DNA of 64,000 bases from Natronospira sp. (GCA_003558125.1 PWMQ01000101.1:122127-186126); one strand, 5' to 3'; shown: positions 48,701-57,212, numbered from the stretch's first letter. The notes: generated from the sequence alone by a model not told the origin. Numbers and translations: made by a program.

Positions 48701-49148
48701 TGGAAGGCGCCAGGCGCGTCAGCCCAGCCGGATCGGTCGTGACCGGCTTCAGGGTCGGGTACTGGTGGTGGATAACGACCCGGCCATGCGCGCCTCCCTG
48801 GCGGGGCTGCTATCGGAATGGGGGTGCGAGGTCTACGAGGCTCGCGATGGCCGGACAGCGGCAGAGACCTGCGCGAATACCCTGCCGGATGTCCTGCTGC
48901 TGGACTACCATCTGGATAAAGGGGAAACCGGTCTTGCCGTACTGGAATCTCTGCGCCAGGAGCTGGGGCCCCTGCCAGCCGTTCTGATCAGTGCCGACCA
49001 CGGTGCGTCTCTGCGTGAGGCAGCTGCCCAAGCCGGTTGTGAGCTCCTGCACAAACCCCTCAAGCCTTTGGCGCTGCGTTCGCTGTTGCGGCGCCTGCTG
49101 TCAGCCCGCTCTCAGTCCAGGGCCTCCGATTCCCGTCGGCGCTCGTAG
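45768..49148 (+). CDS. crbS: CrbS-type hybrid histidine kinase with sodium/solute symporter domain
   Basis: The 1126-residue protein has an N-terminal SLC5/PutP-like transporter domain of about 13 helices (about 1-520). A short STAC-like linker, a PAS domain (about 610-725; NMSQGVCVVDDRLRLVAWN) and a coiled coil follow. Next come HisKA with the phospho-histidine in AVSHDLVQPLNAA and HATPase (NFLSNALRYTERG, DTGPGIEPD, GLGLGLAI). A C-terminal receiver has its aspartate in VLLLDYHLD and lysine in LHKPLKP. This is the architecture of CrbS, which with CrbR activates acetyl-CoA synthetase in Vibrio and Pseudomonas. Here the pair lies among 3-hydroxybutyrate genes. Its 3' end overlaps the convergent crbR by 37 nt. 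Confidence 0.88.
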   Translation: MTQTVTIATLILAGLAWLGLLFAVALLGERPSRLWHRIWPTVYVLSLAVYCTAWTFYGTTTQAAESGWPIPPTFIGTILLFLFGWPFLRRLVRLSKQHNSTSIADFIASRFGKSSALAAAVTAVALIGLVPYIALQLKAVAMSFSALSVGEVGGGEPPAWQDLAFYVAILMAVFGMIFGTRWAAATAHNRGLVFAMGFESLFKLAAMLALGGFVVFVLFSGPADLLASTPRPEFQNLDSFLTLMLLGALAMFTLPHQFHIGIVECRDPEHMRTARWLFPLFLILISLPILPLARAGGELLGPAGVPPDLYVLQLPMMEGQTGLALFAFLGGLSAATGMVILASLTLSIMIGNHWLTPALLRGTGGRRGELPISVRTQRRLGILVVLLLAYGYSRALGVAEPLGEIGALSFSGLAQLAPAVVLAVYRPGLPERAILAGLAAGIVVWTYVLLVPLAVSALGLPTAWLSDGPLGLAWLSPEGFFGLGQLDVLARAVATSLAVNLAFIFLLLRLLGPGQAPAAPTNQIDPDTLETIARRFLGRERAVRLLHNGGEGRQLERAVEHELSAMVGAASARLLLDAARQRAPAPLDTVADMVGEASARARFSREVLSGALENMSQGVCVVDDRLRLVAWNRAYLDLFDYPPELIRVGRPVADLLEHNARTGLLAAGDSKGAIERRLAHMRSGSRYRVERAWPDGRIIEIRGNPMPGSGFVATFTDVTAFRHTEEELRRINETLEQRVQSRTAELQQAMTEAERANEAKTRFLAAVSHDLVQPLNAAQLLTHSLAQRMNGQAEARSLQQIDGALGATESLLSGLLDISRLDAGGLRPRINEFPLNDLFNQLAGEFSLIAGERGLDLRCVKSRVWVRSDVQMLRRIVQNFLSNALRYTERGRVLMGCRRYGDELLVGVWDTGPGIEPDSRQVIFEEFRRLQAEEAAPGLGLGLAISERMARLLGHELVLESVPGRGTLFGVRVPRAEPGRRQARQPSRIGRDRLQGRVLVVDNDPAMRASLAGLLSEWGCEVYEARDGRTAAETCANTLPDVLLLDYHLDKGETGLAVLESLRQELGPLPAVLISADHGASLREAAAQAGCELLHKPLKPLALRSLLRRLLSARSQSRASDSRRRS

Positions 49149-49786
49149 CCTTGATCAATACTTAACTGACGGAAAGCGACCCCGGCCTGGGTCCGGTTAC
49201 GGACATCCAGTTTCTGGAAGATGTCACTCATATGGGCCTTGACGGTGCGCTCCTGAATGCCAAGCTGATCCGCAATCTGCTTGTTGAGATAGCCCTCGGC
49301 AACCATTTGCAATACCCGGAACTGCTGGGGTGTCAGGCTGGCGATGCGGGCAGCCAGCTCCTCGTCACCGCCTGGCTCGGCAGCGACCGCTTCCTCCAGT
49401 CCCGGGGGGATCCATTCGCGACAGTTCATGATGGCCTCGATGGCCTCGGTCAGCTCCTCCAGGCCTGAGCTCTTTGGGATGAAGCCGGCAGCACCATGGT
49501 CCAGGGCCCGGCGGACTACCTGCGGGTGCTCGTTGCCGGAAACCACGACCACGGCCACGGAGGGATACTCACAGCGGATGGCGGCCAGGCCCGCCAGTCC
49601 CTGGCTGCCCGGCATGCGCAGGTCCAGCATGGCCAGGTCGGTGTCGGGATACTCCTGAAGACATGCATGGGCCTGGGGGAGATCATGGGCTTCAATGATT
49701 TCGGCTTCCGGCAGGCACTGGGCCAGCGCCTGGCTGAGCGCAGCCCGGAACAGGGGGTGATCATCGGCGATCAGTACACGCGGCAT
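49112..49786 (-). CDS. crbR: CrbR-type response regulator (NarL/LuxR family)
   Basis: The 224-residue protein has a receiver domain (ADDHPLFR; phospho-acceptor in MLDLRMPG; FIPKSS with the conserved lysine) and a C-terminal LuxR helix-turn-helix (LTPQQFRVLQMVAEGYLNKQIAD, ending VKAHMSDIFQKL). It is convergent with the hybrid kinase and is its likely partner. Related regulators (CrbR, AgmR/ErbR) control acetate and alcohol oxidation. bdhA lies just upstream on the same strand, 25 nt away, so the two may be co-transcribed. Confidence 0.87.
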   Translation of the reverse strand: MPRVLIADDHPLFRAALSQALAQCLPEAEIIEAHDLPQAHACLQEYPDTDLAMLDLRMPGSQGLAGLAAIRCEYPSVAVVVVSGNEHPQVVRRALDHGAAGFIPKSSGLEELTEAIEAIMNCREWIPPGLEEAVAAEPGGDEELAARIASLTPQQFRVLQMVAEGYLNKQIADQLGIQERTVKAHMSDIFQKLDVRNRTQAGVAFRQLSIDQGYERRRESEALD

Positions 49787-49811
49787 GGCTCTCCACTCTT
49801 GGCGCGGTCAT

Positions 49812-50576
49812 TCAGGTTACCGTCCAACCGCCGTCCACGGTGATGGTCTGTCCCGTGATATTACGTGCTGCGGGACCGATCAGAAAATGGCAGATGCCCG
49901 CCAGCTCCTCGAAACTGATGAAAACGCCCTTGGGCATGGGCTTGAGCATGATTTCATCCACGACCTGCGATTTGGGGATGCCGTGGCTGCGGGCCTGGGA
50001 TTCGATCTGCTGCTCCACCAGCGGTGTCTTCACATAGGTCGGGCAGATGGTGTTGATGGTGATGTCGGATTTCGCCGTCTCCAGTGCCACCACTTTCGAC
50101 AGCCCAAGCAGACCATGCTTGGCGGCAACATAGGCGCTCTTGTAAGGACTGGCGACCAGTGAATGGATGGAGCCGATATTGATGATCCGCCCGAAATTTC
50201 GAGCCTCCATGCCGGGCAGAACCGCCCGCGTGACTCGCGCCGCGCCCACCAGCATGATCTGGATGAGTTGATCCCATTTGCTCATGGGGAAGTCCGCCAG
50301 TGCCGCCACATGCTGCAGACCGGCGTTGTTGATCAACACCTCCACCGGATCGGAGAGCTGGTCCAGGGCGGCGTTGACCGATTCATCACTGGCAACATCC
50401 ATGGCCAGGGCCTCGGCCTTGCCGCCGGCATCCCGGATTGCCCGGGCAGTGGCTTCCGCGGCTTCCAGTGACAGGTCGCTGACCGTAATTTGGTCGCCCC
50501 TGGCGGCCAGGTCATGGGCGATGCCTGCGCCGATACCACTGCCCGCGCCCGTGATCAGTACATGTCGCTGAGCCAT
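49812..50576 (-). CDS. bdhA: 3-hydroxybutyrate dehydrogenase
   Basis: This short-chain dehydrogenase of 254 residues oxidises D-3-hydroxybutyrate to acetoacetate with NAD. It has the GAGSGIG cofactor motif, NNAG, the active-site YVAAK, and the 3-HBDH-type segment SLVASPYKSAYVAAKHG. The C-terminal NITGQTITVDGGWT is typical. It is divergent from the oligomer-hydrolase gene and shares the intergenic box with it. Confidence 0.93.
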   Translation of the reverse strand: MAQRHVLITGAGSGIGAGIAHDLAARGDQITVSDLSLEAAEATARAIRDAGGKAEALAMDVASDESVNAALDQLSDPVEVLINNAGLQHVAALADFPMSKWDQLIQIMLVGAARVTRAVLPGMEARNFGRIINIGSIHSLVASPYKSAYVAAKHGLLGLSKVVALETAKSDITINTICPTYVKTPLVEQQIESQARSHGIPKSQVVDEIMLKPMPKGVFISFEELAGICHFLIGPAARNITGQTITVDGGWTVT

Positions 50577-50635
50577 TGCTCTATGCTCCTTGTTGGCTGT
50601 ATGAAAACGCTAGCACGTTCGGGCGATGACCGAAC

Positions 50636-50680
50636 CTGTACCAAGGTCCAAGTCGGGCCGGGGTTTTAGGGCGTTAAGCT
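50636..50680 (+). promoter_or_regulatory. Candidate CrbR operator and promoter of the oligomer-hydrolase gene
   Basis: CTGTACCAAGGTCCAAGT (50636-50653) matches the box before the TonB receptor at 16 of 18 positions. A -10-like TTAAGCT lies at 50674-50680, at the same 20-nt distance. Read on the minus strand, the quasi-palindromic box lies about 22 nt before a CTAGCG sequence, so it could also serve bdhA. Confidence 0.55.
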
Positions 50681-50717
50681 GTGCTGTATGGACTGATCAC
50701 GACTGGGAGCGAATCTG

Positions 50718-52541
50718 ATGACAGAGAGAACTGGCAGTAACAGTCTGGCAAGGCCCTGGCTGCTGTCCCTGGCTGTGTTGACTTGTCTGCCGCTTCTGCT
50801 GGCCTCATTGCTGGGCTGTGAACGGGAGCGGCCGGAGGAGTCGATGGGGCCGTCCTATCAGGCGCTGGGGGAGCTCAAGGTCACGCCTTACGAGGACCTG
50901 GTCTCGGCCGGTCTGGGCTGGCGCGGTCTCCAGTCCCGGGCCCCTGTTCCGGCCGAGCCTGAACAGGCCTCGCTTGAGGCCCGGCGTCGCCTCGCCATGC
51001 ACGCCAACTGGACCTCGATCGTCGATGTGCAGGGCCCGGCACCCTTCGCCGATGACCCCCTGCCGCAGCTTGCCGGCGTGGAGTTTCATCAGTTCCTTCG
51101 TCTGGACGGCCATCGTCAGCCGGCACGCGTTCTGATGCAGTTGCCGGATTCATTCAATGCCGATACCCCCTGCCTGGTCGTGGCTCCGGCCTCCGGTTCC
51201 CGCGGGGTTTATGGTGCCATCGGCTTTGCGGGGCCATGGGCTCTATCGCGAGGCTGCGCCCTGGTCATGACTGACAAGGGGGCTGGTTCAGATCATTTCG
51301 ATCTGGCCGCGGGCAAGGGCATCACCCTGGACGCCCAGGTTGCCGCACCCGGCGAGGAGCCGCTCGGCTTTGAGCCCGATAGCACGACGTCCAAGCCACT
51401 TGTGGCCATGCAGCATGCTCATTCCGGAGACCATCCCGAGGCCGATTGGGGTCAGTTCACCCTGGCCGCCATTGATCAGGCTCTGGTCTGGCTGGAGGAG
51501 GCCACCCCGGAGCATGAGGTGGATAGGGGGCAGGTGCGTGTTCTGGCCGCCGGGTTGTCCAATGCCGGCGGGGCGGTGCTGCGGGCCGCGGAAGAGGATG
51601 AGGCTGGTTGGATTGATGCGGTGCTGGCCGTGGCGCCCAACATCACTGTTGAGGGAGCGCCGCCACTTTACGATTACGCCACCCTGGCGGCCCTCTATCA
51701 GCCCTGTCTGTTGGCCGACCAGGATGCCCTGTCGGCGATGAGCCTGGCACAGCCGGGGCAGGCAGTGACAGGGCGCCAGGCCTGTGAGGCCCTGGCGGAG
51801 GCCGGTTGGCTGGAGCAGCCGGATCCGGCCGAGGCGGCCACTATCCTGCGGGATGCGGGTTTCACCGAGCAGGCCCTGAGTCAGTCGGCGATCAATGCCG
51901 CGTTTGGCCTCTTTCGCTCGGTCGCCGCCACCTATGCCTCCGCTTATCTCGCCCGCGGTGCTGGCGACATGCCCTGTGATTACCGCACGGCGTTGCTGGA
52001 TGATGACCGCCGACCTCGCCTGGCCACGACGGTTGAACGCAATCTTTGGTGGTCATTGAGCCCCGGTATCGCCCCGGACGGGATGATCGAATTGCTGGAC
52101 GGGGAAGGGCAGGATCCCATCGTCGGACTGGGGTGCTTGCGAGAACTGTGGACCGGCGATGATGAGGAAGCGACCGGACTGCGGGCGGCGGTGGCGGAAA
52201 CTCTGGCCAGCGCCCGCTTGCCGGATGTGCCGGTGCTGATCCTGCATGGCGAGATGGACGGTCTGGTGCCGGCCGCCTTCAGCAGCCGCCCTTACGTGGA
52301 GGCAGCACTGGCTGCCGGTGCGGATCATCTGGTCTATCGCGAGATACCTCGGGCCCAGCATTTCGACGCCATGCTGGCCCTGCCGGGCATGCGATCACTG
52401 CACGGTCCCCTGATGCCCTACGCCCAGGCGGGCTTTGAGCGCTTGTGGCAGGTGCTGGATGGAGAGGCGGCGCTGGCGGCCCCCCTGGATCTGACGGGAG
52501 AGTATGAGGACGCGCTGCCGGAGGCGAAGCAGTGGCGGTAA
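50718..52541 (+). CDS. D-(-)-3-hydroxybutyrate oligomer hydrolase, lipoprotein
   Basis: The 607-residue protein belongs to the 3HB-oligomer hydrolase family, which cuts dimers and oligomers from poly(3-hydroxybutyrate) to monomers. It starts with a signal peptide and a lipobox (SLLGC), so it should be anchored in the periplasm or outer membrane. The nucleophile serine is in GLSNAGGA. The candidate aspartate is in LHGEMDGLVP and the histidine in RAQHFDAM. GGGAG-like GGGAGCGAATCTG precedes ATG 50718. With bdhA and the permease it forms an oligomer-to-acetoacetate route. Confidence 0.9.
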   Translation: MTERTGSNSLARPWLLSLAVLTCLPLLLASLLGCERERPEESMGPSYQALGELKVTPYEDLVSAGLGWRGLQSRAPVPAEPEQASLEARRRLAMHANWTSIVDVQGPAPFADDPLPQLAGVEFHQFLRLDGHRQPARVLMQLPDSFNADTPCLVVAPASGSRGVYGAIGFAGPWALSRGCALVMTDKGAGSDHFDLAAGKGITLDAQVAAPGEEPLGFEPDSTTSKPLVAMQHAHSGDHPEADWGQFTLAAIDQALVWLEEATPEHEVDRGQVRVLAAGLSNAGGAVLRAAEEDEAGWIDAVLAVAPNITVEGAPPLYDYATLAALYQPCLLADQDALSAMSLAQPGQAVTGRQACEALAEAGWLEQPDPAEAATILRDAGFTEQALSQSAINAAFGLFRSVAATYASAYLARGAGDMPCDYRTALLDDDRRPRLATTVERNLWWSLSPGIAPDGMIELLDGEGQDPIVGLGCLRELWTGDDEEATGLRAAVAETLASARLPDVPVLILHGEMDGLVPAAFSSRPYVEAALAAGADHLVYREIPRAQHFDAMLALPGMRSLHGPLMPYAQAGFERLWQVLDGEAALAAPLDLTGEYEDALPEAKQWR

Positions 52542-52552
52542 GATTGGGATCG

Positions 52553-52584
52553 ACCCGGGCGCCGCGGGTTCGCCGCGCCCGGGT
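52553..52584. other. GC-rich inverted repeat between convergent genes
   Basis: A 9-bp perfect stem, ACCCGGGCG/CGCCCGGGT (52553-52561 with 52576-52584), lies between the hydrolase gene and the convergent DUF559 gene. There is no T-tract, so it may be only a pause or partial terminator. Confidence 0.45.
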
Positions 52585-52595
52585 GCCCCGAGCGA

Positions 52596-52970
52596 TTATG
52601 AGTGATGGCCCTGAAAGGCCGGGGAGTTGGTGCGGAGAGTGACCTGACGAAAGATCTCCACCACCACCCGGTCCAGATCTTCCAGGATCTCGCTTTCCTC
52701 GAAGCGCAGGGTCTCCAGGCCGAAGCGGCGATAGCGTTGATCTTCCTCGTTTCCCCTGTCATCAGGTTCGACGTCGATCACCACCACCATGGCAGCCTCC
52801 GGACAGTAAAAGTCCACCCGGTTGCTGCCAAGAACCTGCCGGCGACGGAACAGGACCCCCAGTTGATGATGGCGGAGCCGCTTCCACAGCCGCTTGTCGG
52901 CGTCGCCCTGCGATTGAAGGCTGGCGAACAGCCTGCGGCCGCTCTGCGTGATTTCCCCTGCAGTCATCAT
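52596..52970 (-). CDS. DUF559 (endonuclease-like) domain protein
   Basis: The 124-residue protein contains the DUF559 pattern, a very-short-patch-repair-like PD-(D/E)XK fold (LGVLFRRRQVLGSNRVDFYCPEA, then MVVVIDVEPDD and LRFEESEILEDLD). In most members the second strand reads (V/I)EIDGGQH; here it reads VIDVEPDD, so metal binding may be altered. No partner gene is visible and it stands alone. Two ATG codons (52970, 52967) are possible starts. Confidence 0.7.
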   Translation of the reverse strand: MMTAGEITQSGRRLFASLQSQGDADKRLWKRLRHHQLGVLFRRRQVLGSNRVDFYCPEAAMVVVIDVEPDDRGNEEDQRYRRFGLETLRFEESEILEDLDRVVVEIFRQVTLRTNSPAFQGHHS

Positions 52971-53118
52971 TGTTTGCTCCCCGGTGCGGTTGACTGTTGC
53001 CGCCTATGATAGGAAGCGCCGAGCGAGCGCACAGCCGGTGCTTTTCGCATCGCTTTGTAGGAAAATCCCTATCCTGAATGCAAGATGTTCACCACGAACA
53101 GGCCGATGTGGAGCAATT

Positions 53119-53487
53119 ATGGGTCGACTGCTGCTGAATTTGCGGCATGTGCCGGATGACGAGGCGGATGACGTCCGCGAGATGCTGGAAGCGCATGATA
53201 TCGATTATTATGAGACGCCCCCCAACCGCTGGGGCATTACCGTTGGCGGTATCTGGGTCCGGGACCGGGAACGCATGGCCGAAGCCAAGGCCTTGATGGC
53301 GGAGTATCAGGCCCGCCGCCGGGAGCAGGCCCTGGCGGAACGGGAAGAGCGGCGGCGGGCCGGCGAGCTGGATACCGTAGGCAGTTTTCTCCGTCGCCAG
53401 CCCCTGCGCGTGCTTGCGGCCATTGGGGCAACCGCCTTCATTGTCTATCTGATGCTGTTGCCTTTCTTCTCCCTGGCCGGGGACTGA
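53119..53487 (+). CDS. Small conserved membrane protein (DUF6164-like)
   Basis: The 122-residue protein has an N-terminal globular region that resembles a signal-transducing PII-like half (LLLNLRHVPDDEADDVREML, DIDYYETPPNRWG). A basic coiled stretch (EYQARRREQALAEREERRR) and one C-terminal membrane helix (LAAIGATAFIVYLMLLPFF) follow. I recall this as a conserved gammaproteobacterial family without a known function. ATG 53119 was chosen from the family-like start MGRLLLNLR; the frame to 52948 is read-through. Confidence 0.75.
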   Translation: MGRLLLNLRHVPDDEADDVREMLEAHDIDYYETPPNRWGITVGGIWVRDRERMAEAKALMAEYQARRREQALAEREERRRAGELDTVGSFLRRQPLRVLAAIGATAFIVYLMLLPFFSLAGD

Positions 53488-53512
53488 GGCCAGGCCGCAG
53501 CGAAGGCCGGGG

Positions 53513-53542
53513 TTTCCCGAGCTATTGGCGAGCCGGTATAAT
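53513..53542 (+). promoter_or_regulatory. Promoter of tRNA-Leu
   Basis: A perfect -10 TATAAT at 53537-53542, preceded after 18 nt by a poor -35 (TTTCCC), with a G-rich discriminator. Confidence 0.5.
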
Positions 53543-53618
53543 GGGGGGTCTTCCGGCATTGGCCCAATTTTCTCGGGGTGTGGCGTGATTTCGCCCCCTG
53601 AGCGGGCGGGCCGGCAAT

Positions 53619-53707
53619 GCGAAAGTGGCGGAACTGGTAGACGCGCTGGGTTTAGGTCCCAGTGGGGTTGACGCCCCGTGAGAGTTCGAATCTCTCCTTT
53701 CGCACCA
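53619..53707 (+). tRNA. tRNA-Leu(UAG)
   Basis: An 89-nt class II tRNA with acceptor GCGAAAG/CTTTCGC, anticodon loop TTTAGGT (anticodon TAG), a long variable arm (GGGGTTGACGCCCC), T-loop TTCGAAT and encoded CCA. It precedes tig, as in many gammaproteobacteria. Confidence 0.96.
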
Positions 53708-53795
53708 GATTCACCGGCGGCCCATCGCGGGTCGCCTTTGTTCCCACCGGTCGCGACCCAAGGCGGCCGGTTTCTGTTTTCTGAGGGAGTTGTCC

Positions 53796-55097
53796 ATGCA
53801 GGTTTCAGTGGAATCCGACGGCGGTCTCAAGCGCCGGATGAAGGTCCAGGTCCCGGCCGAGCGCATCGACAAGGAGGTGGATAACCGCCTTCGGTCGCTT
53901 GGCAAGAAGGCCAAGTTGCCCGGTTTTCGCCCGGGCAAGGTGCCGTTCAAGGTGATGCGCCAGCAATATGGCGAGCAGGTCCGCGCCGAGGTCGTCAATG
54001 AAGTGGTGCGGGAAACCTGGTCCGAGGCCCTTGAGAAAGAGGCCCTGCGACCGGCTGGCGGCCCGGAAATCAGCTCCCTGGACAGTGAGCCGGGCAAGGA
54101 GCTGGAGTACGAGGCGGCCTTTGAAATCTATCCCGAGATCGAGCTCAAGAGCCTGGAAGGCGAATCCATCGAACGTCCCAAGGTGGAAATCACCGATGAA
54201 GATGTGGACGCCATGCTGGAGAATCTCCAGCGTCAGCACGGCGAGTGGAAGCCGGTTGAGCGGGCGGCGGCCGATGGTGACCAGGTGCGTATCGACTTCG
54301 AGGGCAAGGTTGACGGCGAGCCCTTCGAAGGTGGTTCCGCGGAAGGCGTGGAAGTGGAACTCGGCGCCGGTCGACTGCTGGCTGATTTCGAGAAGGGCCT
54401 GAAGGGCGTCGAAGCCGGTCAGGAACTTGAGGTCAAGGTCAAGTTCCCCAAGGACTATGGCAGCGAGGAAGTCGCTGGCAAGAAGGGGGTGTTCCAGGTC
54501 AAGGTCCATGAGGTCAAGGCCCTGGAACTGCCCGAGCTGGACGACAGCTTCTGCGAACGCTTCGGGATCACCGAGGGCGGCGTGGACAAGCTCCGGGAAG
54601 AAGTGCGCAACAACATGGACGCCGAGCTGGAGCAGACCGTGCGTGGCAATGTCCGCGAGCAGGTCCTGGAGAAGCTCCTGGCCAAGAACGAAATCGATGT
54701 GCCCACGGCCATGGTGGACCAGGAGATCCAGTCCCTGCGTCAGGACACCATGCAGCGCATGGGCGTCAGCGACCCCGACAAGGCCCCCGACATGCCCGAC
54801 GAAATGTTCCGTGATCAGGCCGAGCGTCGCGTGCGGGTGGGCCTGCTGATGGGTGAGGTCATCCGCAAGCATGAGCTCAAGCCCGACGAGGCCCATATTG
54901 ACAAGGTCCTGGAGCGGGTCACCGCCGGGCAGGAAAACGCCGATGAGCTGGCACGCCAGTACAAGGCCAATCCCCAGGCCATGCAGCAGCTCCAGACCAT
55001 GGCTCTGGAAGAGCAGGTGATCGAGAAGCTGATGGGAGAGCTGGAAATCAAAGAGGTTGAAAAGCCCTTCCGGGAAGTGATGAACTTCGCCCAGTAA
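53796..55097 (+). CDS. tig: Trigger factor
   Basis: This ribosome-bound chaperone and prolyl isomerase has 433 residues. The N-terminal ribosome-binding loop contains PGFRPGKVP in place of the GFRxGKxP signature. An FKBP-type PPIase domain (GDQVRIDFEGKVDGEPFEGG) spans about residues 160-245, and a long helical C-terminal domain follows. ATG 53796 fits the family; a TTG two codons earlier is an alternative. Confidence 0.96.
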   Translation: MQVSVESDGGLKRRMKVQVPAERIDKEVDNRLRSLGKKAKLPGFRPGKVPFKVMRQQYGEQVRAEVVNEVVRETWSEALEKEALRPAGGPEISSLDSEPGKELEYEAAFEIYPEIELKSLEGESIERPKVEITDEDVDAMLENLQRQHGEWKPVERAAADGDQVRIDFEGKVDGEPFEGGSAEGVEVELGAGRLLADFEKGLKGVEAGQELEVKVKFPKDYGSEEVAGKKGVFQVKVHEVKALELPELDDSFCERFGITEGGVDKLREEVRNNMDAELEQTVRGNVREQVLEKLLAKNEIDVPTAMVDQEIQSLRQDTMQRMGVSDPDKAPDMPDEMFRDQAERRVRVGLLMGEVIRKHELKPDEAHIDKVLERVTAGQENADELARQYKANPQAMQQLQTMALEEQVIEKLMGELEIKEVEKPFREVMNFAQ

Positions 55098-55127
55098 GCG
55101 ACGTCCAATTCAAACAGGAAGCCGATC

Positions 55128-55763
55128 ATGACTGATATCCGGAACAGTGGCGCATTGGACACCAGTGCCCTCAATCTCGTGCCCATCGTCGTGGAACAGA
55201 CCGCGCGCGGCGAGCGGAGCTACGACATTTACTCTCGACTGCTCAAGGAGCGGGTGGTCTTCGCGGTGGGGCCGGTGGAAGACTACATGGCCAACGTCAT
55301 CGTGGCCCAATTGCTGTTCCTGGAGTCTGAGAATCCCGACAAGGACATCCATCTGTACATCAATTCGCCGGGTGGGCATGTTAGCGCGGGTCTGGCCATC
55401 TACGACACCATGCAGTTCATCCGGCCGGACGTCAGCACCATTTGTGTGGGACAGGCCGCGAGCATGGGTGCGATCCTGCTGGCCGGCGGCGCCAAGGGCA
55501 AGCGGCACAGCCTGCGTCACTCGCGCATGATGATCCATCAGCCCTTGGGTGGGTTCCAGGGTCAGGCGTCGGATATCGACATCCACGCCAAGGAAATCCT
55601 CAAGACCCGTGAGCGGCTGAACGAGATTCTCGCTTCGCACACCGGTCAGCCCCTGGAGCAGGTGCAGAAGGATACGGATCGGGACAATTTCATGAGCGGC
55701 GATGAGGCCGTGGATTACGGCTTGATCGACACCGTTCTGGGCCAGCGGGACCTGCCCGCCTGA
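55128..55763 (+). CDS. clpP: ATP-dependent Clp protease proteolytic subunit
   Basis: This serine protease of 211 residues forms the ClpP tetradecamer with ClpX or ClpA. The catalytic serine is in GQAASMGA and the histidine in MMIHQPLGG; the aspartate lies in the DTDRDNF segment. A short N-terminal propeptide is followed by [21 protein letters not shown] (positions 12-32), the family start. Confidence 0.97.
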   Translation: MTDIRNSGALDTSALNLVPIVVEQTARGERSYDIYSRLLKERVVFAVGPVEDYMANVIVAQLLFLESENPDKDIHLYINSPGGHVSAGLAIYDTMQFIRPDVSTICVGQAASMGAILLAGGAKGKRHSLRHSRMMIHQPLGGFQGQASDIDIHAKEILKTRERLNEILASHTGQPLEQVQKDTDRDNFMSGDEAVDYGLIDTVLGQRDLPA

Positions 55764-55927
55764 TCCTGTTTTGCGGCCGGGTGTCGGCAGAGCGCTTGGG
55801 TGCGCTTGACGCCCGTGATATACATTGAGTCAGGCCCATCGGTTTTTGCTTCCGGTGGGGCCGGACACCAGGGGGTCCGGGCCGGCAACCCGGGCGCCAA
55901 AGTCAGCGCCAGTCGAGGCGAGGAAAG

Positions 55928-57208
55928 ATGACCGACGAAAAGGGCGGCAGAAACGAGGACGGAAAGCTCCTGTACTGCTCCTTCTGCGGCAAGAGTCAGC
56001 ACGAGGTGCGCAAGCTCATTGCCGGCCCCTCCGTATTCGTCTGTGACGAATGCGTGGAACTGTGCAATGACATTATTCGCGAGGAAATGCAGGAGTCTGC
56101 GGAAACCGGGCGCAGTGAGTTGCCCACACCGCAGGAGATCAATCGTGTCCTCGACGAATATGTGATCGGCCAGGAACGGGCCAAAAAAGTCCTGTCCGTG
56201 GCCGTTTACAATCATTACAAGCGGCTGGAATCCACCCAGCGCAAGGATGAGGTGGAGCTCTCGAAGAGCAATATTCTGCTAATCGGGCCCACCGGTTGCG
56301 GCAAGACTCTGCTTGCCGAGACCCTGGCCCGGATGCTCAACGTGCCCTTCACCATTGCCGATGCCACCACCCTCACCGAGGCGGGGTATGTGGGCGAAGA
56401 CGTTGAGAACATCATCCAGAAGCTGCTGCAGAAGTGCGACTACGAGGTGGAGAAGGCCCAGACGGGCATTGTCTACATCGACGAGATCGACAAGATCTCG
56501 CGCAAGTCCGACAACCCCTCCATCACTCGGGATGTTTCCGGGGAAGGGGTGCAGCAGGCCCTGCTCAAACTGATTGAAGGCACGGTGGCTTCGGTTCCGC
56601 CCCAGGGTGGCCGCAAGCATCCCCAGCAGGAATTCCTGCAGGTGGACACCTCCAACATCCTGTTCATTGTGGGCGGCGCCTTTGCCGGCCTCGAAAAGGT
56701 GATCCGGGATCGTTCCCACAAGAGCGGGATTGGTTTCGCCGCCGAGGTTCGCTCCAGGGACGAAACCGTCAACGTGGGCGAGGTCTTGCATGACGTCGAG
56801 CCGGAGGACCTGATCAAGTTTGGCCTGATCCCGGAGTTCGTGGGCCGGCTGCCTGTGGTGGCGACCCTGGAAGAGCTTGACGAGGAAGCCCTCATGAAGA
56901 TCCTCGTGGAGCCCAAGAACTCCGTGGTCAAGCAGTATCGCAAGCTGTTTGACATGGAAGGCGTCGAGCTGGATTTCCGCGAGGATGCACTCCGGGCCAC
57001 GGCCCGCAAGGCCATGGAGCGCAAGACCGGGGCACGCGGTCTTCGCACCATCCTCGAGGGAATTCTGCTGGACACCATGTACGATCTGCCCTCCATGGAA
57101 AATGTGGAGAAGGTCGTGGTGGATGAGGCCGTAATCAACGGCGAGGCCCGCCCCTATATCATCTATCGCTCGGAAGAGAAGGCAGCAGCCGGCTCGGGCG
57201 AGGACTGA
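55928..57208 (+). CDS. clpX: ATP-dependent Clp protease ATP-binding subunit ClpX
   Basis: This AAA+ unfoldase of 426 residues has the N-terminal zinc-binding domain (CSFCGKSQ, then CDECVELC), Walker [13 protein letters not shown], Walker [11 protein letters not shown], the IGF-type ClpP loop in [10 protein letters not shown] and the sensor-2 arginine region RKTGARGLR. It feeds unfolded substrates to ClpP, encoded just upstream. Confidence 0.97.
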   Translation: MTDEKGGRNEDGKLLYCSFCGKSQHEVRKLIAGPSVFVCDECVELCNDIIREEMQESAETGRSELPTPQEINRVLDEYVIGQERAKKVLSVAVYNHYKRLESTQRKDEVELSKSNILLIGPTGCGKTLLAETLARMLNVPFTIADATTLTEAGYVGEDVENIIQKLLQKCDYEVEKAQTGIVYIDEIDKISRKSDNPSITRDVSGEGVQQALLKLIEGTVASVPPQGGRKHPQQEFLQVDTSNILFIVGGAFAGLEKVIRDRSHKSGIGFAAEVRSRDETVNVGEVLHDVEPEDLIKFGLIPEFVGRLPVVATLEELDEEALMKILVEPKNSVVKQYRKLFDMEGVELDFREDALRATARKAMERKTGARGLRTILEGILLDTMYDLPSMENVEKVVVDEAVINGEARPYIIYRSEEKAAAGSGED

Positions 57209-57212
57209 TTCG

